A DNA stretch of 64,000 bases from JAEZPW01 sp035629075 (GTDB lineage Bacteria; Acidobacteriota; Terriglobia; Terriglobales; Acidobacteriaceae), in assembly GCA_035629075.1 (NCBI GenBank), contig DASPIK010000050.1:1-64000 (forward strand). The letters run 5' to 3'. This document shows positions 34,127 through 42,186 of this stretch, piece after piece. Position 1 is the first letter of the stretch. Every line of letters starts with the position of its first letter. Under the pieces are notes generated by a model. The model had not been told where the DNA came from. It saw only the letters and a program-made list of their open reading frames with translations, and ran no database searches. The position numbers and the translations under genes are program-made.

Positions 34127-34414
34127 ATGTCGTCGAGCACAGATTCAACAGCAAAGCGGGTGCTACTCTCAGCATTTCTGGCCATCTGTGCCGGTGGCGT
34201 CACGTTCTATCTGATCACGCTCCTTGTCGCTGTTGCCACGCTCGGCACATCTGGAGTCAATGCTCCCGAAGCACCGATGCTGAATGCCACCGTGAGACTC
34301 ATCGCTCTCCCCATATGTCTGCTCGTTGGCGGAGGCGTTTTCGTTGGTGCCATGCGTCGTAAGCCTGCATCTGGCACCAGCGATCGCCGCTCCAGCGCGG
34401 GTCCGCACAAGTAG
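34127..34414 (+). CDS. small two-helix membrane protein
   Basis: 95 residues from the ATG at 34127. Two hydrophobic segments (about 11-37 and 49-69) and a basic, Ser-rich C-terminal tail. Starts 23 bp after lepB and precedes carA by 70 bp. Family not recognised. Confidence 0.6.
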   Translation: MSSSTDSTAKRVLLSAFLAICAGGVTFYLITLLVAVATLGTSGVNAPEAPMLNATVRLIALPICLLVGGGVFVGAMRRKPASGTSDRRSSAGPHK

Positions 34415-34484
34415 AACGAATTCCTATTCGGGCGAGCTTTTCTGTTCTGATAAAATGTTTCAAATCCAGACCCCCGGAGCGAAA

Positions 34485-35600
34485 ATGCAGGCAATCCTTG
34501 CGCTCGAAGACGGTCGCGTCTTCCGCGGCAAAGGTTACGGAGCACAGAAAGACGGTCTTGGCGAAGTCGTTTTCAATACGTCGATAACCGGCTACCAGGA
34601 AATATTCACGGACCCTTCTTACTCGGGCCAGATCGTCTGCCTTACCAACCCCGAGATCGGCAACTACGGCACAAATTCTGACGACGACGAGGCTCGCAAG
34701 CCGTACATCGAGGGCTTGGTTGTACGTGAATTCTCGCGAGTGACCTCGAACTGGCGGTCACAAACCGATGCCCAGGCCTTCCTTGAGCGTTGGGAGATCC
34801 CTGTAATCTCGGACATCGACACGCGCGCGTTGGTACGGCATCTGCGCGACAAGGGCGTGAAGCGGGGTGTCATATCGTTGGCGGAAACCGATACGAACCG
34901 GTTGGTCGAGCGCGCAAGAACAATTCCGCAGATGGTCGGATTGGATCTGGCGAAAGCGGTGACGACTCCAAAGGCTTATGACTGGAACAAAGGCCCGCTC
35001 GACATGGTGCTTCAGCCACCAAAACATCATGTGGTGGCCTATGACTTCGGCATAAAGCACAACATTTTGCGAATGCTGACCGGCGAATGTTGCCGGCTGA
35101 CGGTTGTTCCGGCACAGACCAGCGCGGAAGACGTCCTTGCGCTCAAGCCCGATGGCGTGTTTCTGTCGAACGGCCCCGGCGATCCAGATCCGGTTACGTA
35201 CGCGCAGGAGAATATTCGCAAGCTAATCGGCAGGACGCCGATATTCGGCATCTGCCTTGGACACCAGCTAATCGGCCTCGCACTGGGCGGAAAGACTTTC
35301 AAGCTTAAGTTCGGACATCACGGTGGCAACCACCCTGTAAAGCAACTCGGCACAGGGAAGATTGAGATCACAGCTCACAATCACAACTTCGCCGTCGATC
35401 CCGACTCGCTCAAGGCGAGCGAAGTCGAGTTTACGCACGTCGATCTGAACGACAACACGCTCGAAGGTTTGCGGCACAAATCACTGCCGCTGTTCAGCGT
35501 GCAGTATCACCCGGAAGCAGCGCCCGGCCCGCACGACTCGCATTATCTGTTCAAAGATTTTGTGAAGATGATGGACGAGTGGAAGGGAAGTAAGAGGTAA
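34485..35600 (+). CDS. carA: carbamoyl-phosphate synthase small subunit
   Basis: 371 residues from the ATG at 34485 (CGGAGCG before it); a second ATG at 34455 would add 10 residues. N-terminal CPSase small-chain domain (LALEDGRVFRGKGYGA, EVVFNTSITGYQEI) and C-terminal class I amidotransferase with nucleophile Cys in GICLGHQLIGLALGG and His/Glu in QYHPEA. It hydrolyses glutamine to ammonia and channels it to CarB for arginine and pyrimidine synthesis. carB follows after one intervening gene. Confidence 0.96.
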   Translation: MQAILALEDGRVFRGKGYGAQKDGLGEVVFNTSITGYQEIFTDPSYSGQIVCLTNPEIGNYGTNSDDDEARKPYIEGLVVREFSRVTSNWRSQTDAQAFLERWEIPVISDIDTRALVRHLRDKGVKRGVISLAETDTNRLVERARTIPQMVGLDLAKAVTTPKAYDWNKGPLDMVLQPPKHHVVAYDFGIKHNILRMLTGECCRLTVVPAQTSAEDVLALKPDGVFLSNGPGDPDPVTYAQENIRKLIGRTPIFGICLGHQLIGLALGGKTFKLKFGHHGGNHPVKQLGTGKIEITAHNHNFAVDPDSLKASEVEFTHVDLNDNTLEGLRHKSLPLFSVQYHPEAAPGPHDSHYLFKDFVKMMDEWKGSKR

Positions 35601-35688
35601 GAAGTCACAAGCAGAGGGAAGAGGAAAAAGGGCAGAAAGAAGACAAGTACGGGCACGCAATTCTGGACGCGACATGGAGGCAGAGAAC

Positions 35689-36414
35689 ATGAAACCACTT
35701 AGGTTTGCCTTCTCTGTGGTATTTGCAATTTTCTTGCTTCTAGAACTGGGGCTTGCGTGCTCGATGCAATCGTCGTCGAGGCTGTTGAAGCCGGATTTCA
35801 CGGTGACGGTTCGGGATCCCAATCGAAAGCCTTTAGCGGGGTTGCACGTTCAATTGACTCGGAATGTCGATGACAAAGATGTGTTGTTCAGGTCCGCGAC
35901 GACAGACCATTTGGGAATTGCAAGATTTACAGGCGTGCCGGAGTCGGAATATTCCCTCCGTATAGGAAACGAAGGATTCCCTTATAGCATTTGGATCAAG
36001 ATTACGAAAACCGACTCACAAGCTGCACGGAGTCTCGAAACGGATTGGCCCGACGATCCGATAAGCGCGCGAAATTTGGCCGGCCGTGTTGCCGCTCCGA
36101 TCAGGACCGGCAGTCCCCTATGGGATCTGGCTCGTCCGCAATTTACGCCCTTGGCAAACGCGCGAGTAGAACTTCACGACTTCGTCACTTTCGAGCTGCT
36201 GGCACAAACCACTACCGACGCCGAAGGGCATTTCAAGTTCGACGAAGAAGACGAGGGCTTGTATTTTCTTGTCCTGAAACGGGCGGGTGATGATCGGCTT
36301 CCAAACATATATGTTCCTAAAGCAGTGGCACTCGACGTCAAGTCGCAAGCCATGATTCTAGACCTCCAGTTGCGCCACATATGCGGCGAACTTCATGCGC
36401 GTCAAGCGCAGTGA
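35689..36414 (+). CDS. secreted protein with carboxypeptidase-regulatory-like domains, unknown
   Basis: 241 residues from the ATG at 35689, which has GGAGG 8 bp before it. A hydrophobic leader ends near LGLACS and could be a signal peptide or weak lipobox. Two beta-sandwich segments follow: FTVTVRDPNRKPLAGLHVQL and ARVELHDFVTFELLAQTTTDAEGHFKFDE, typical of CarboxypepD_reg-like domains. It sits between carA and carB, an unusual place for a secreted protein. Role unknown. Confidence 0.7.
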   Translation: MKPLRFAFSVVFAIFLLLELGLACSMQSSSRLLKPDFTVTVRDPNRKPLAGLHVQLTRNVDDKDVLFRSATTDHLGIARFTGVPESEYSLRIGNEGFPYSIWIKITKTDSQAARSLETDWPDDPISARNLAGRVAAPIRTGSPLWDLARPQFTPLANARVELHDFVTFELLAQTTTDAEGHFKFDEEDEGLYFLVLKRAGDDRLPNIYVPKAVALDVKSQAMILDLQLRHICGELHARQAQ

Positions 36415-36452
36415 CAAGCTAAGAACGAGAAGCACGGAACTGACGACCTTCA

Positions 36453-39400
36453 ATGCCACGTAGAAACGACATTAAGAAAATCCTTGTGATCGGCTCGGGG
36501 CCGATTGTGATCGGCCAGTCGGCCGAGTTTGACTATTCCGGCACGCAGGCCTGCAAGGCGCTGAAGGCCGAAGGCTATGAGGTCGTGCTGGTGAATTCGA
36601 ACCCGGCGACCATCATGACCGATCCGGAAATGGCTGACCGGACGTACATCGAGCCACTGACGCGCGAATACGTCGAAGAGATCATCCGGATTGAAGCCGA
36701 GATGATGGAGAGCAGTCAGTTCTCCAGTCGCGGCGCGCAGGAAGGCAGGTCCCTCGACTCCGCCGAAAGGCGCGGCTCCGCTCGGGATGACAGCTCTTTT
36801 GGGACCGCAGCAGCGTATTCGTCTCCGAGTGACACGAAACCGTTCTCGGGTTTTGCGCTGCTACCGACGGTTGGTGGCCAGACTGCACTCAACCTTGCAG
36901 TAGAGTTGGCTGACTCGGGCGTGCTGGAGAAGTATGGTGTTCAGTTGATCGGCGCGCAGTTGCATGCGATCAAGAAGGCTGAAGACCGCCTGCTTTTCAA
37001 GGATGCAATGCAGCGCATCGGCCTTGATGTGCCGCGCTCGGCGCTCGTCGACAATCTCAAAGACGGCTTGGATTTCGCTGCAAAAATTGGCTTCCCCGTC
37101 ATTCTGCGGCCTTCGTTCACGCTGGGCGGAACTGGCGGCGGCATCGCATATAACCGCGAAGAGCTGCTCGAGATTCTGGCTCGCGGTTTGGATCTCTCTC
37201 CGGTTCACGAAGTGCTACTTGAAGAGTCGGTGCTCGGGTGGAAAGAGTACGAACTTGAGGTCATGCGTGACCTCGCGGACAACGTCATCATCATCTGCTC
37301 GATCGAGAACTTCGACCCGATGGGTGTTCACACGGGCGACTCGATAACGGTTGCTCCCGCGCAGACTCTGAGCGACCGCGAGTACCAGAAGATGCGGGAT
37401 GCTTCGATCAGAGTGATTCGCGAGATCGGCGTCGAGACCGGCGGATCGAACATACAGTTCGGCGTACACCCGCATACCGGGCGAATCGTGGTAATCGAGA
37501 TGAACCCGCGCGTGTCGCGTTCGTCGGCGCTGGCTTCCAAGGCGACTGGGTTCCCGATCGCGAAAATCGCGGCGAAACTCGCAGTCGGTTACACGCTGGA
37601 TGAGATTCCGAACGACATCACGCAGAAGACTCCGGCGTGTTTCGAACCCACACTCGACTACGTGGTCGTCAAGATTCCAAAGTGGCAATTCGAAAAGTTC
37701 CATGGAGCTGACGAGAACCTCGGGCCGCAGATGAAGTCGGTCGGCGAGGCGATGGCGATCGGGCGCACGTTCAAAGAAGCTCTGCTCAAGGGCATTCGCT
37801 CGCTGGAAACGGGAAAGAAGCTTGCTGCGGAAAGAATAGAACCGCGCATTTTGACCAAGCGTCTCGTTTCTCCTCATCCGGAGCGTCTTTCGTATATTCG
37901 GTACGCGTTGCGCGCCGGATACTCTGTTGAGGACATTCAGGAGCTCACAAAAATCGACCCATGGTTCCTCTGGCAATTGAAGGACATTTCTGATGCCCAG
38001 GTTGAACTCGAAACTAAGTCGCTGGACGAAATGTCGGCTGAGGAAATGCGCGAAGCCAAGCGCATGGGCTTTTCCGACGAACGCTTGGCCGATGCATGGA
38101 AGCTGAGTAACGGCAAAGGCGCCGCGGAAAAGGTCCGGCAGGCGCGGGAAGCGCTGGGCGTCAAACCTGTTTACAAACAGGTGGACACCTGCGCAGCGGA
38201 GTTCGAAAGCTATACGCCGTACCTCTACTCCACGTATGAAGAAGAGGACGAGGCGGCTGCGACTGCCCGCAAGAAAGTGATGATCCTGGGCAGCGGGCCA
38301 AACCGGATCGGGCAGGGCATTGAATTCGACTACTGCTGTTGCCATGCCTCATTCGCGCTGCGCGAAGACGGTTTCGAGACCGTGATGGTGAACTGCAATC
38401 CTGAGACGGTCTCGACTGACTACGACACCAGCGATCGCTTGTACTTCGAGCCGCTCACGCAAGAAGACGTGATGGCCGTTTTCCAGCATGAGAGCGCGGG
38501 TGGCGCTCCGGTCGGTGTGCTGGTGCAGTACGGCGGACAGACGCCGTTGAATTTGGCGCTGCCGCTGAAGGCGGCGGGTGTGCCAATCATTGGGACATCG
38601 CCGGAGTCGATCGATTTAGCTGAAGACCGCAAGCGCTTCGGCAAGTTGCTGCAAGAACTCGACATTCCGCAGCCCGAAGGCGCAACCGCGACGAGCATCG
38701 AGGGCGCGCTGGAGGCGGCGAACCGCATCGGTTATCCGGTGCTGGTGCGGCCTTCGTATGTGCTCGGCGGTCGGGCGATGGTGATCGCTTACGACAACGA
38801 CGAAATCGAGCGCTACATGAAGCAGGCGGTCGAGTACTCGCAGGAGCGTCCGGTGCTGATCGACCGGTTCCTCGAGGAAGCGGTCGAGGTCGATGTCGAC
38901 TGCCTGTCCGACGGCGAAGACGTCGTCATCGCTGGCATCATGCAGCACATCGAAGAGGCCGGTATTCACTCGGGCGATTCATCATGCGTGCTGCCAGCCG
39001 TCGATCTTTCGCCGGAAGTGCTGGACACGATTCGCGATTACACGTTCAAACTGGCGCGCGCGCTGCGCGTTGTTGGCTTGATGAACGTGCAGTACGCGAT
39101 TCAGCACGATAAGGTCTTCGTGATCGAGGTCAACCCGCGAGCGTCGCGCACCGTGCCTTATGTTTCGAAAGCGACCGGCGTGCCTCTTGCTAAGATCGCG
39201 GCGCGCTTGATGACCGGACGCAAGCTGCGCGAGTTCCTGCCGGAGAACGTCGAACAGCGCTCGGACCTGAGCACCGGGACGCATTACTACGTGAAGTCGC
39301 CGGTGTTTCCGTGGTCGAAGTTTCCGGGCGTCGATACCGTTTTGGGGCCGGAAATGAGATCCACCGGCGAAGTGATGGGCGTGGCCGACAATTTCGGCGA

Positions 39401-39863
39401 AGCCTTCGCGAAAGCGCAAATGGCCGCCGGACAGTTGTTGCCGACCAGCGGTGAAGTGTTTATCACGTTGAACGATCGTGACAAGGAGCACGGCCCCGAA
39501 CTCGCGAGGCGATTCGTCGAGCTTGGGTTCAAGATCGTTGCTACCCGCGGCACGGCCAAAGTGCTGGAGGCAGAAGGCATACCAGTCGAGAGCGTCTTCA
39601 AGGTCAAAGAGGGCCGACCAAACGTCGTCGACTTGATGAAGGGTGGGCGAATTCAGCTTATCGTGAATACCCCGAGCGGCCCGGACCCGTACTTCGACGA
39701 AAAGGCGATCCGGCGTGCGGCGGTTACGAGCCGAATCCCAACCATTACCACGTTGGCTGCGGCGCGCGCAGCAGCGGAGGGGATTGCCGCGCTGCAGAAG
39801 GGCAAAATCACCGTTACGGCGCTTCAGCAGTTGCATTCGCGTCAGGAAGTCGTGGCGCGGTAG
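36453..39863 (+). CDS. carB: carbamoyl-phosphate synthase large subunit with a repeat-derived insertion
   Basis: 1136 residues; CarB is normally about 1070-1100. Two homologous halves each contain a pre-ATP-grasp and ATP-grasp domain (KILVIGSGPIVIGQSAEFDYSG at 9-30; VMILGSGPNRIGQGIEFDY near 610), followed by the allosteric MGS-like domain. Synthesises carbamoyl phosphate with CarA. Between GTREYVEEIIRIEAE and FALLPTVGGQTALN the expected ~8-residue link is replaced by about 48 extra residues (85-132) encoded by a palindromic repeat. The reading frame is intact, so the enzyme is probably still functional. Confidence 0.96.
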   Translation: MPRRNDIKKILVIGSGPIVIGQSAEFDYSGTQACKALKAEGYEVVLVNSNPATIMTDPEMADRTYIEPLTREYVEEIIRIEAEMMESSQFSSRGAQEGRSLDSAERRGSARDDSSFGTAAAYSSPSDTKPFSGFALLPTVGGQTALNLAVELADSGVLEKYGVQLIGAQLHAIKKAEDRLLFKDAMQRIGLDVPRSALVDNLKDGLDFAAKIGFPVILRPSFTLGGTGGGIAYNREELLEILARGLDLSPVHEVLLEESVLGWKEYELEVMRDLADNVIIICSIENFDPMGVHTGDSITVAPAQTLSDREYQKMRDASIRVIREIGVETGGSNIQFGVHPHTGRIVVIEMNPRVSRSSALASKATGFPIAKIAAKLAVGYTLDEIPNDITQKTPACFEPTLDYVVVKIPKWQFEKFHGADENLGPQMKSVGEAMAIGRTFKEALLKGIRSLETGKKLAAERIEPRILTKRLVSPHPERLSYIRYALRAGYSVEDIQELTKIDPWFLWQLKDISDAQVELETKSLDEMSAEEMREAKRMGFSDERLADAWKLSNGKGAAEKVRQAREALGVKPVYKQVDTCAAEFESYTPYLYSTYEEEDEAAATARKKVMILGSGPNRIGQGIEFDYCCCHASFALREDGFETVMVNCNPETVSTDYDTSDRLYFEPLTQEDVMAVFQHESAGGAPVGVLVQYGGQTPLNLALPLKAAGVPIIGTSPESIDLAEDRKRFGKLLQELDIPQPEGATATSIEGALEAANRIGYPVLVRPSYVLGGRAMVIAYDNDEIERYMKQAVEYSQERPVLIDRFLEEAVEVDVDCLSDGEDVVIAGIMQHIEEAGIHSGDSSCVLPAVDLSPEVLDTIRDYTFKLARALRVVGLMNVQYAIQHDKVFVIEVNPRASRTVPYVSKATGVPLAKIAARLMTGRKLREFLPENVEQRSDLSTGTHYYVKSPVFPWSKFPGVDTVLGPEMRSTGEVMGVADNFGEAFAKAQMAAGQLLPTSGEVFITLNDRDKEHGPELARRFVELGFKIVATRGTAKVLEAEGIPVESVFKVKEGRPNVVDLMKGGRIQLIVNTPSGPDPYFDEKAIRRAAVTSRIPTITTLAAARAAAEGIAALQKGKITVTALQQLHSRQEVVAR
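36739..36800. repeat. dispersed palindromic repeat inside carB
   Basis: The stretch from GAAGGCAGGTCCCTCG through CGCTCGGGATGACAGC is an imperfect palindrome of the REP-like type common between acidobacterial genes; here it is in frame inside carB and contributes SAERRGSARDD-like residues. In-frame insertions of this kind are known elsewhere as Rickettsia palindromic elements. Confidence 0.6.
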
Positions 39864-39903
39864 TTGCGTTCGGGCATTTAAGTATTAAGTATCCGGTTTG
39901 GGT

Positions 39904-39986
39904 CGTCCCTACGGGACTCTGGTCGATCATCGTCGGTAACCCGGCACTGAAGTGCCGGGCTGACCGAATGCCGCCCCTACGGGGCT
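39904..39986. repeat. 83-bp multi-hairpin intergenic repeat, copy 1
   Basis: Three nested hairpins in a row: GTCCCTACGGGAC, CCCGGCACTGAAGTGCCGGG and CCCCTACGGGG. The same layout and near-identical sequence recurs at 42105-42186. It lies downstream of carB and may end its transcript. Confidence 0.85.
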
Positions 39987-40109
39987 GACGGGCGAATCCG
40001 CCATGCTGGCCGAAAATGCTTAATCCCGGTTTTTCAGAAACTTAGGTGACCGTCCGCAACAGACAAGGCTTGACAGCGTAGTTCGAGACTTTGAAGAAAA
40101 GCGTGCGGA

Positions 40110-40496
40110 CTAGGCGATAGGCCGCAGGTGCATTGCGTATTCGATCAACTCGTCTACGTTCTCCGTGAGCATCAGGGCGCTACCCGTTGGGCTGATCTCG
40201 CCCAAGGTCAGACTCGTGCGGCCGCCGATGTCGCGGATCCGGTACGGCCTTACTGGGTCGGCGAAAAAGACCACTGTCACCGATGTGTTGCCGCCTTCCG
40301 GCTGGAAGTAGTATCCAGGTTTGTCCTTAATGATCCAGCCTTCGAAGCGCACCATGTAGAACTCGTGGAAAATTCCGAGATGAAGCTTTGTGCGGTACTG
40401 GCACCATGAGTTCAACAGGTCGATAACCTTTTCGAACTCGCGAGTTTGCTCCAGTTCGTCTGTACGGCTGTCGAGGGAGTCGGGCAGGCGATTCAT
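40110..40496 (-). CDS. hypothetical protein
   Basis: 128 residues from the ATG at 40496 (GGAGGCACGTTC upstream). The middle, KLHLGIFHEFYMVRFEGWIIKDKPGYYFQPEGG, and the end, GEISPTGSALMLTENVDELIEYAMHL, read as a folded small beta/alpha protein. No signal peptide or membrane segment. Family not recognised. Confidence 0.6.
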   Translation of the reverse strand: MNRLPDSLDSRTDELEQTREFEKVIDLLNSWCQYRTKLHLGIFHEFYMVRFEGWIIKDKPGYYFQPEGGNTSVTVVFFADPVRPYRIRDIGGRTSLTLGEISPTGSALMLTENVDELIEYAMHLRPIA

Positions 40497-40680
40497 GAAC
40501 GTGCCTCCGGCGGAGAAATGATAAATCGCCGAGTGACGGTTGTGGTGCAAGCGGGTGTTTTCTTGTGTCGTTGGTTCCGTTTTTGGGAGGAAAGGAAACA
40601 CCCAGAGGTGCGCGCGGGGAACGCAGCGAGACGCGGAAGGCCACTGAAGCTAATCACTTAACCACTGCGGTGAGATGCAA

Positions 40681-40720
40681 CGAGGGCGGGCCGCCCTCGC
40701 GACAACCGGCGAGCCGCCGG
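40681..40720. repeat. GC-rich tandem palindromes
   Basis: CGAGGGCGGGCCGCCCTCG (40681-40699) and CCGGCGAGCCGCCGG (40706-40720) are adjacent self-complementary units upstream of the DUF1028 gene, typical of dispersed REP-like elements. Confidence 0.7.
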
Positions 40721-40762
40721 CGCTACGTCGATTCAGGTACAATGCTGGACTCTGGAGGAAGC

Positions 40763-41953
40763 ATGCACCGCAAATCCCCTGGTATGAGTACCATCAGCAC
40801 CGTTCGCCGCATGCCCAAGACGATTGGGCTGGCGATTTTTCTCCTGCTGCTAGTAGCAGTTACAGCGAGCTTTGGCCAGGCGCAGAACGCGGCAAAAGTG
40901 ATCACCACGAGCGTGCAAGACCAGACGCTTCATAAGCCCGGTCCGCTGGCACATACGTTTTCGATCGTGGCGCGAGATCCGCAGACGGGCGAGATGGGTG
41001 CGGCGGTGCAGTCGCACTGGTTTGCCGTGGGGCAGAGCGTGATCTGGGCAGAAGCGGGAGTGGGCGCGGTGGCGACACAGTCGTTCATCGATCCGAGCTA
41101 TGGGAAGCTGGGGCTCGAGTTGATGAGGGCGGGGAAGAGTGCACCGGAGACGTTGGAAGCGCTGCTCGGCGGTGATCCGAACAACCAAGTTCGGCAAGTC
41201 GCGATGATCGACAACACGGGCCGGGTAAGCGTGTTCACAGGATGCATGGACATCTCGCACGCGGGGCATTCAGTTGGGCCGGAGCCGGGGAAAAAATTCG
41301 TGACCAGATTAGTTCCGTCCCCGAACAGCAAGTGCGAAAGCAGACAGGATTATGGCTCTGGATTTTCCGTGGAGGCCAACTTGATGGCTAACAGTCAGGT
41401 TTGGCCAGCGATGGAAAGAGCATTCAAGGAAGCCAAGGGTGACCTGGCGGACCGCATGCTCGCGGCGCTGGATGCGGCACAGGCGGTGGGTGGTGACATA
41501 CGCGGACGGCAGTCGGCGGCGCTGATCGTGGTGAAGGCGCAGTCGAGCGGGAAGCCGTGGCAGGACCGAGTTTTCGATGTGCGGGTGGACGATGCGACCG
41601 AGCCGCTGAAAGAGCTGCGCAGGCTGGTGCTGCTGCAGCGGGCCTATAACCACATGAATGCCGGCGACCTTGCGACAGAGAAGAAAGACAACGAAGGCGC
41701 GTTGCGCGAGTATGCGGCGGCCGAGGCGATCGCGGCGAAAGCGGAAGGTGTGCAGCCGAGCAGGCTGGCGGAAATGATGTTCTGGCACGCGGTGGCGCTG
41801 GTGAACATGGGGCGCGTGGATGACTCGTTGCCGATGTTCTCGAAAGTGTTTGCGATGATGCCGAGCTATCGCGAGTTGACGCCGCGGCTACCGAAGTCAG
41901 GGCTGATAGTCAATGATCCGAAGGTGATTGAGAGGATCGTGGGGCTGAAATAG
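40763..41953 (+). CDS. DUF1028 protein with TPR-like C-terminus
   Basis: 396 residues from the ATG at 40763 (TGGAGGAAGC upstream). A signal peptide (about 1-46, ending FGQAQ) leads an N-terminal nucleophile-hydrolase-like DUF1028 domain (HTFSIVARDPQTGEMGAAVQS...WAEAGVGAVATQS; CMDISHAGHS) and a C-terminal helical region (QRAYNHMNAGDLATEKKDNEGAL; MMFWHAVALVNMGRVDDSL) resembling TPRs. Function is not established; DUF1028 proteins have Ntn-hydrolase fold. Located between two copies of the hairpin repeat. Confidence 0.85.
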   Translation: MHRKSPGMSTISTVRRMPKTIGLAIFLLLLVAVTASFGQAQNAAKVITTSVQDQTLHKPGPLAHTFSIVARDPQTGEMGAAVQSHWFAVGQSVIWAEAGVGAVATQSFIDPSYGKLGLELMRAGKSAPETLEALLGGDPNNQVRQVAMIDNTGRVSVFTGCMDISHAGHSVGPEPGKKFVTRLVPSPNSKCESRQDYGSGFSVEANLMANSQVWPAMERAFKEAKGDLADRMLAALDAAQAVGGDIRGRQSAALIVVKAQSSGKPWQDRVFDVRVDDATEPLKELRRLVLLQRAYNHMNAGDLATEKKDNEGALREYAAAEAIAAKAEGVQPSRLAEMMFWHAVALVNMGRVDDSLPMFSKVFAMMPSYRELTPRLPKSGLIVNDPKVIERIVGLK

Positions 41954-42024
41954 TCTCAGGCCTGGAAAGAATATACGCAGAGGTGCGCTAAGGTCACGCG
42001 AAGGTTCGCAGGGAGAAGGCAGAA

Positions 42025-42053
42025 GGGCGTATCCGTTTCGGGTACGCCCTTTC
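42025..42053 (+). terminator. intrinsic terminator of the DUF1028 gene
   Basis: GGGCGTATCC / GGGTACGCCC stem (one G-U pair), 5-base loop, then TTTC, 72 bp past the stop codon. Confidence 0.75.
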
Positions 42054-42104
42054 TGGGCGATTACCTTCACTTACTTGCGCTATGGCGTGAAAAAAAATTG
42101 GTTC

Positions 42105-42186
42105 CGTCCCTACGGGACTCGCTGCGAGCGGTTGATCAACCCGGCACTGAAGTGCCGGGCTGACCGAATGTCTCCCCTACGGGGCT
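42105..42186. repeat. 83-bp multi-hairpin intergenic repeat, copy 2
   Basis: Same three-hairpin layout as 39904-39986, including identical GTCCCTACGGGAC, CCCGGCACTGAAGTGCCGGG and CCCCTACGGGG cores. The minus-strand stop codon of the GH20 gene (42177-42179) lies inside the last hairpin, so the repeat has been adopted as the gene's end. Confidence 0.88.

Noticed and set aside
37215..38345. 376-codon minus-strand frame in carB
   Set aside because: Antisense to well-conserved carB motifs; no motif of its own.
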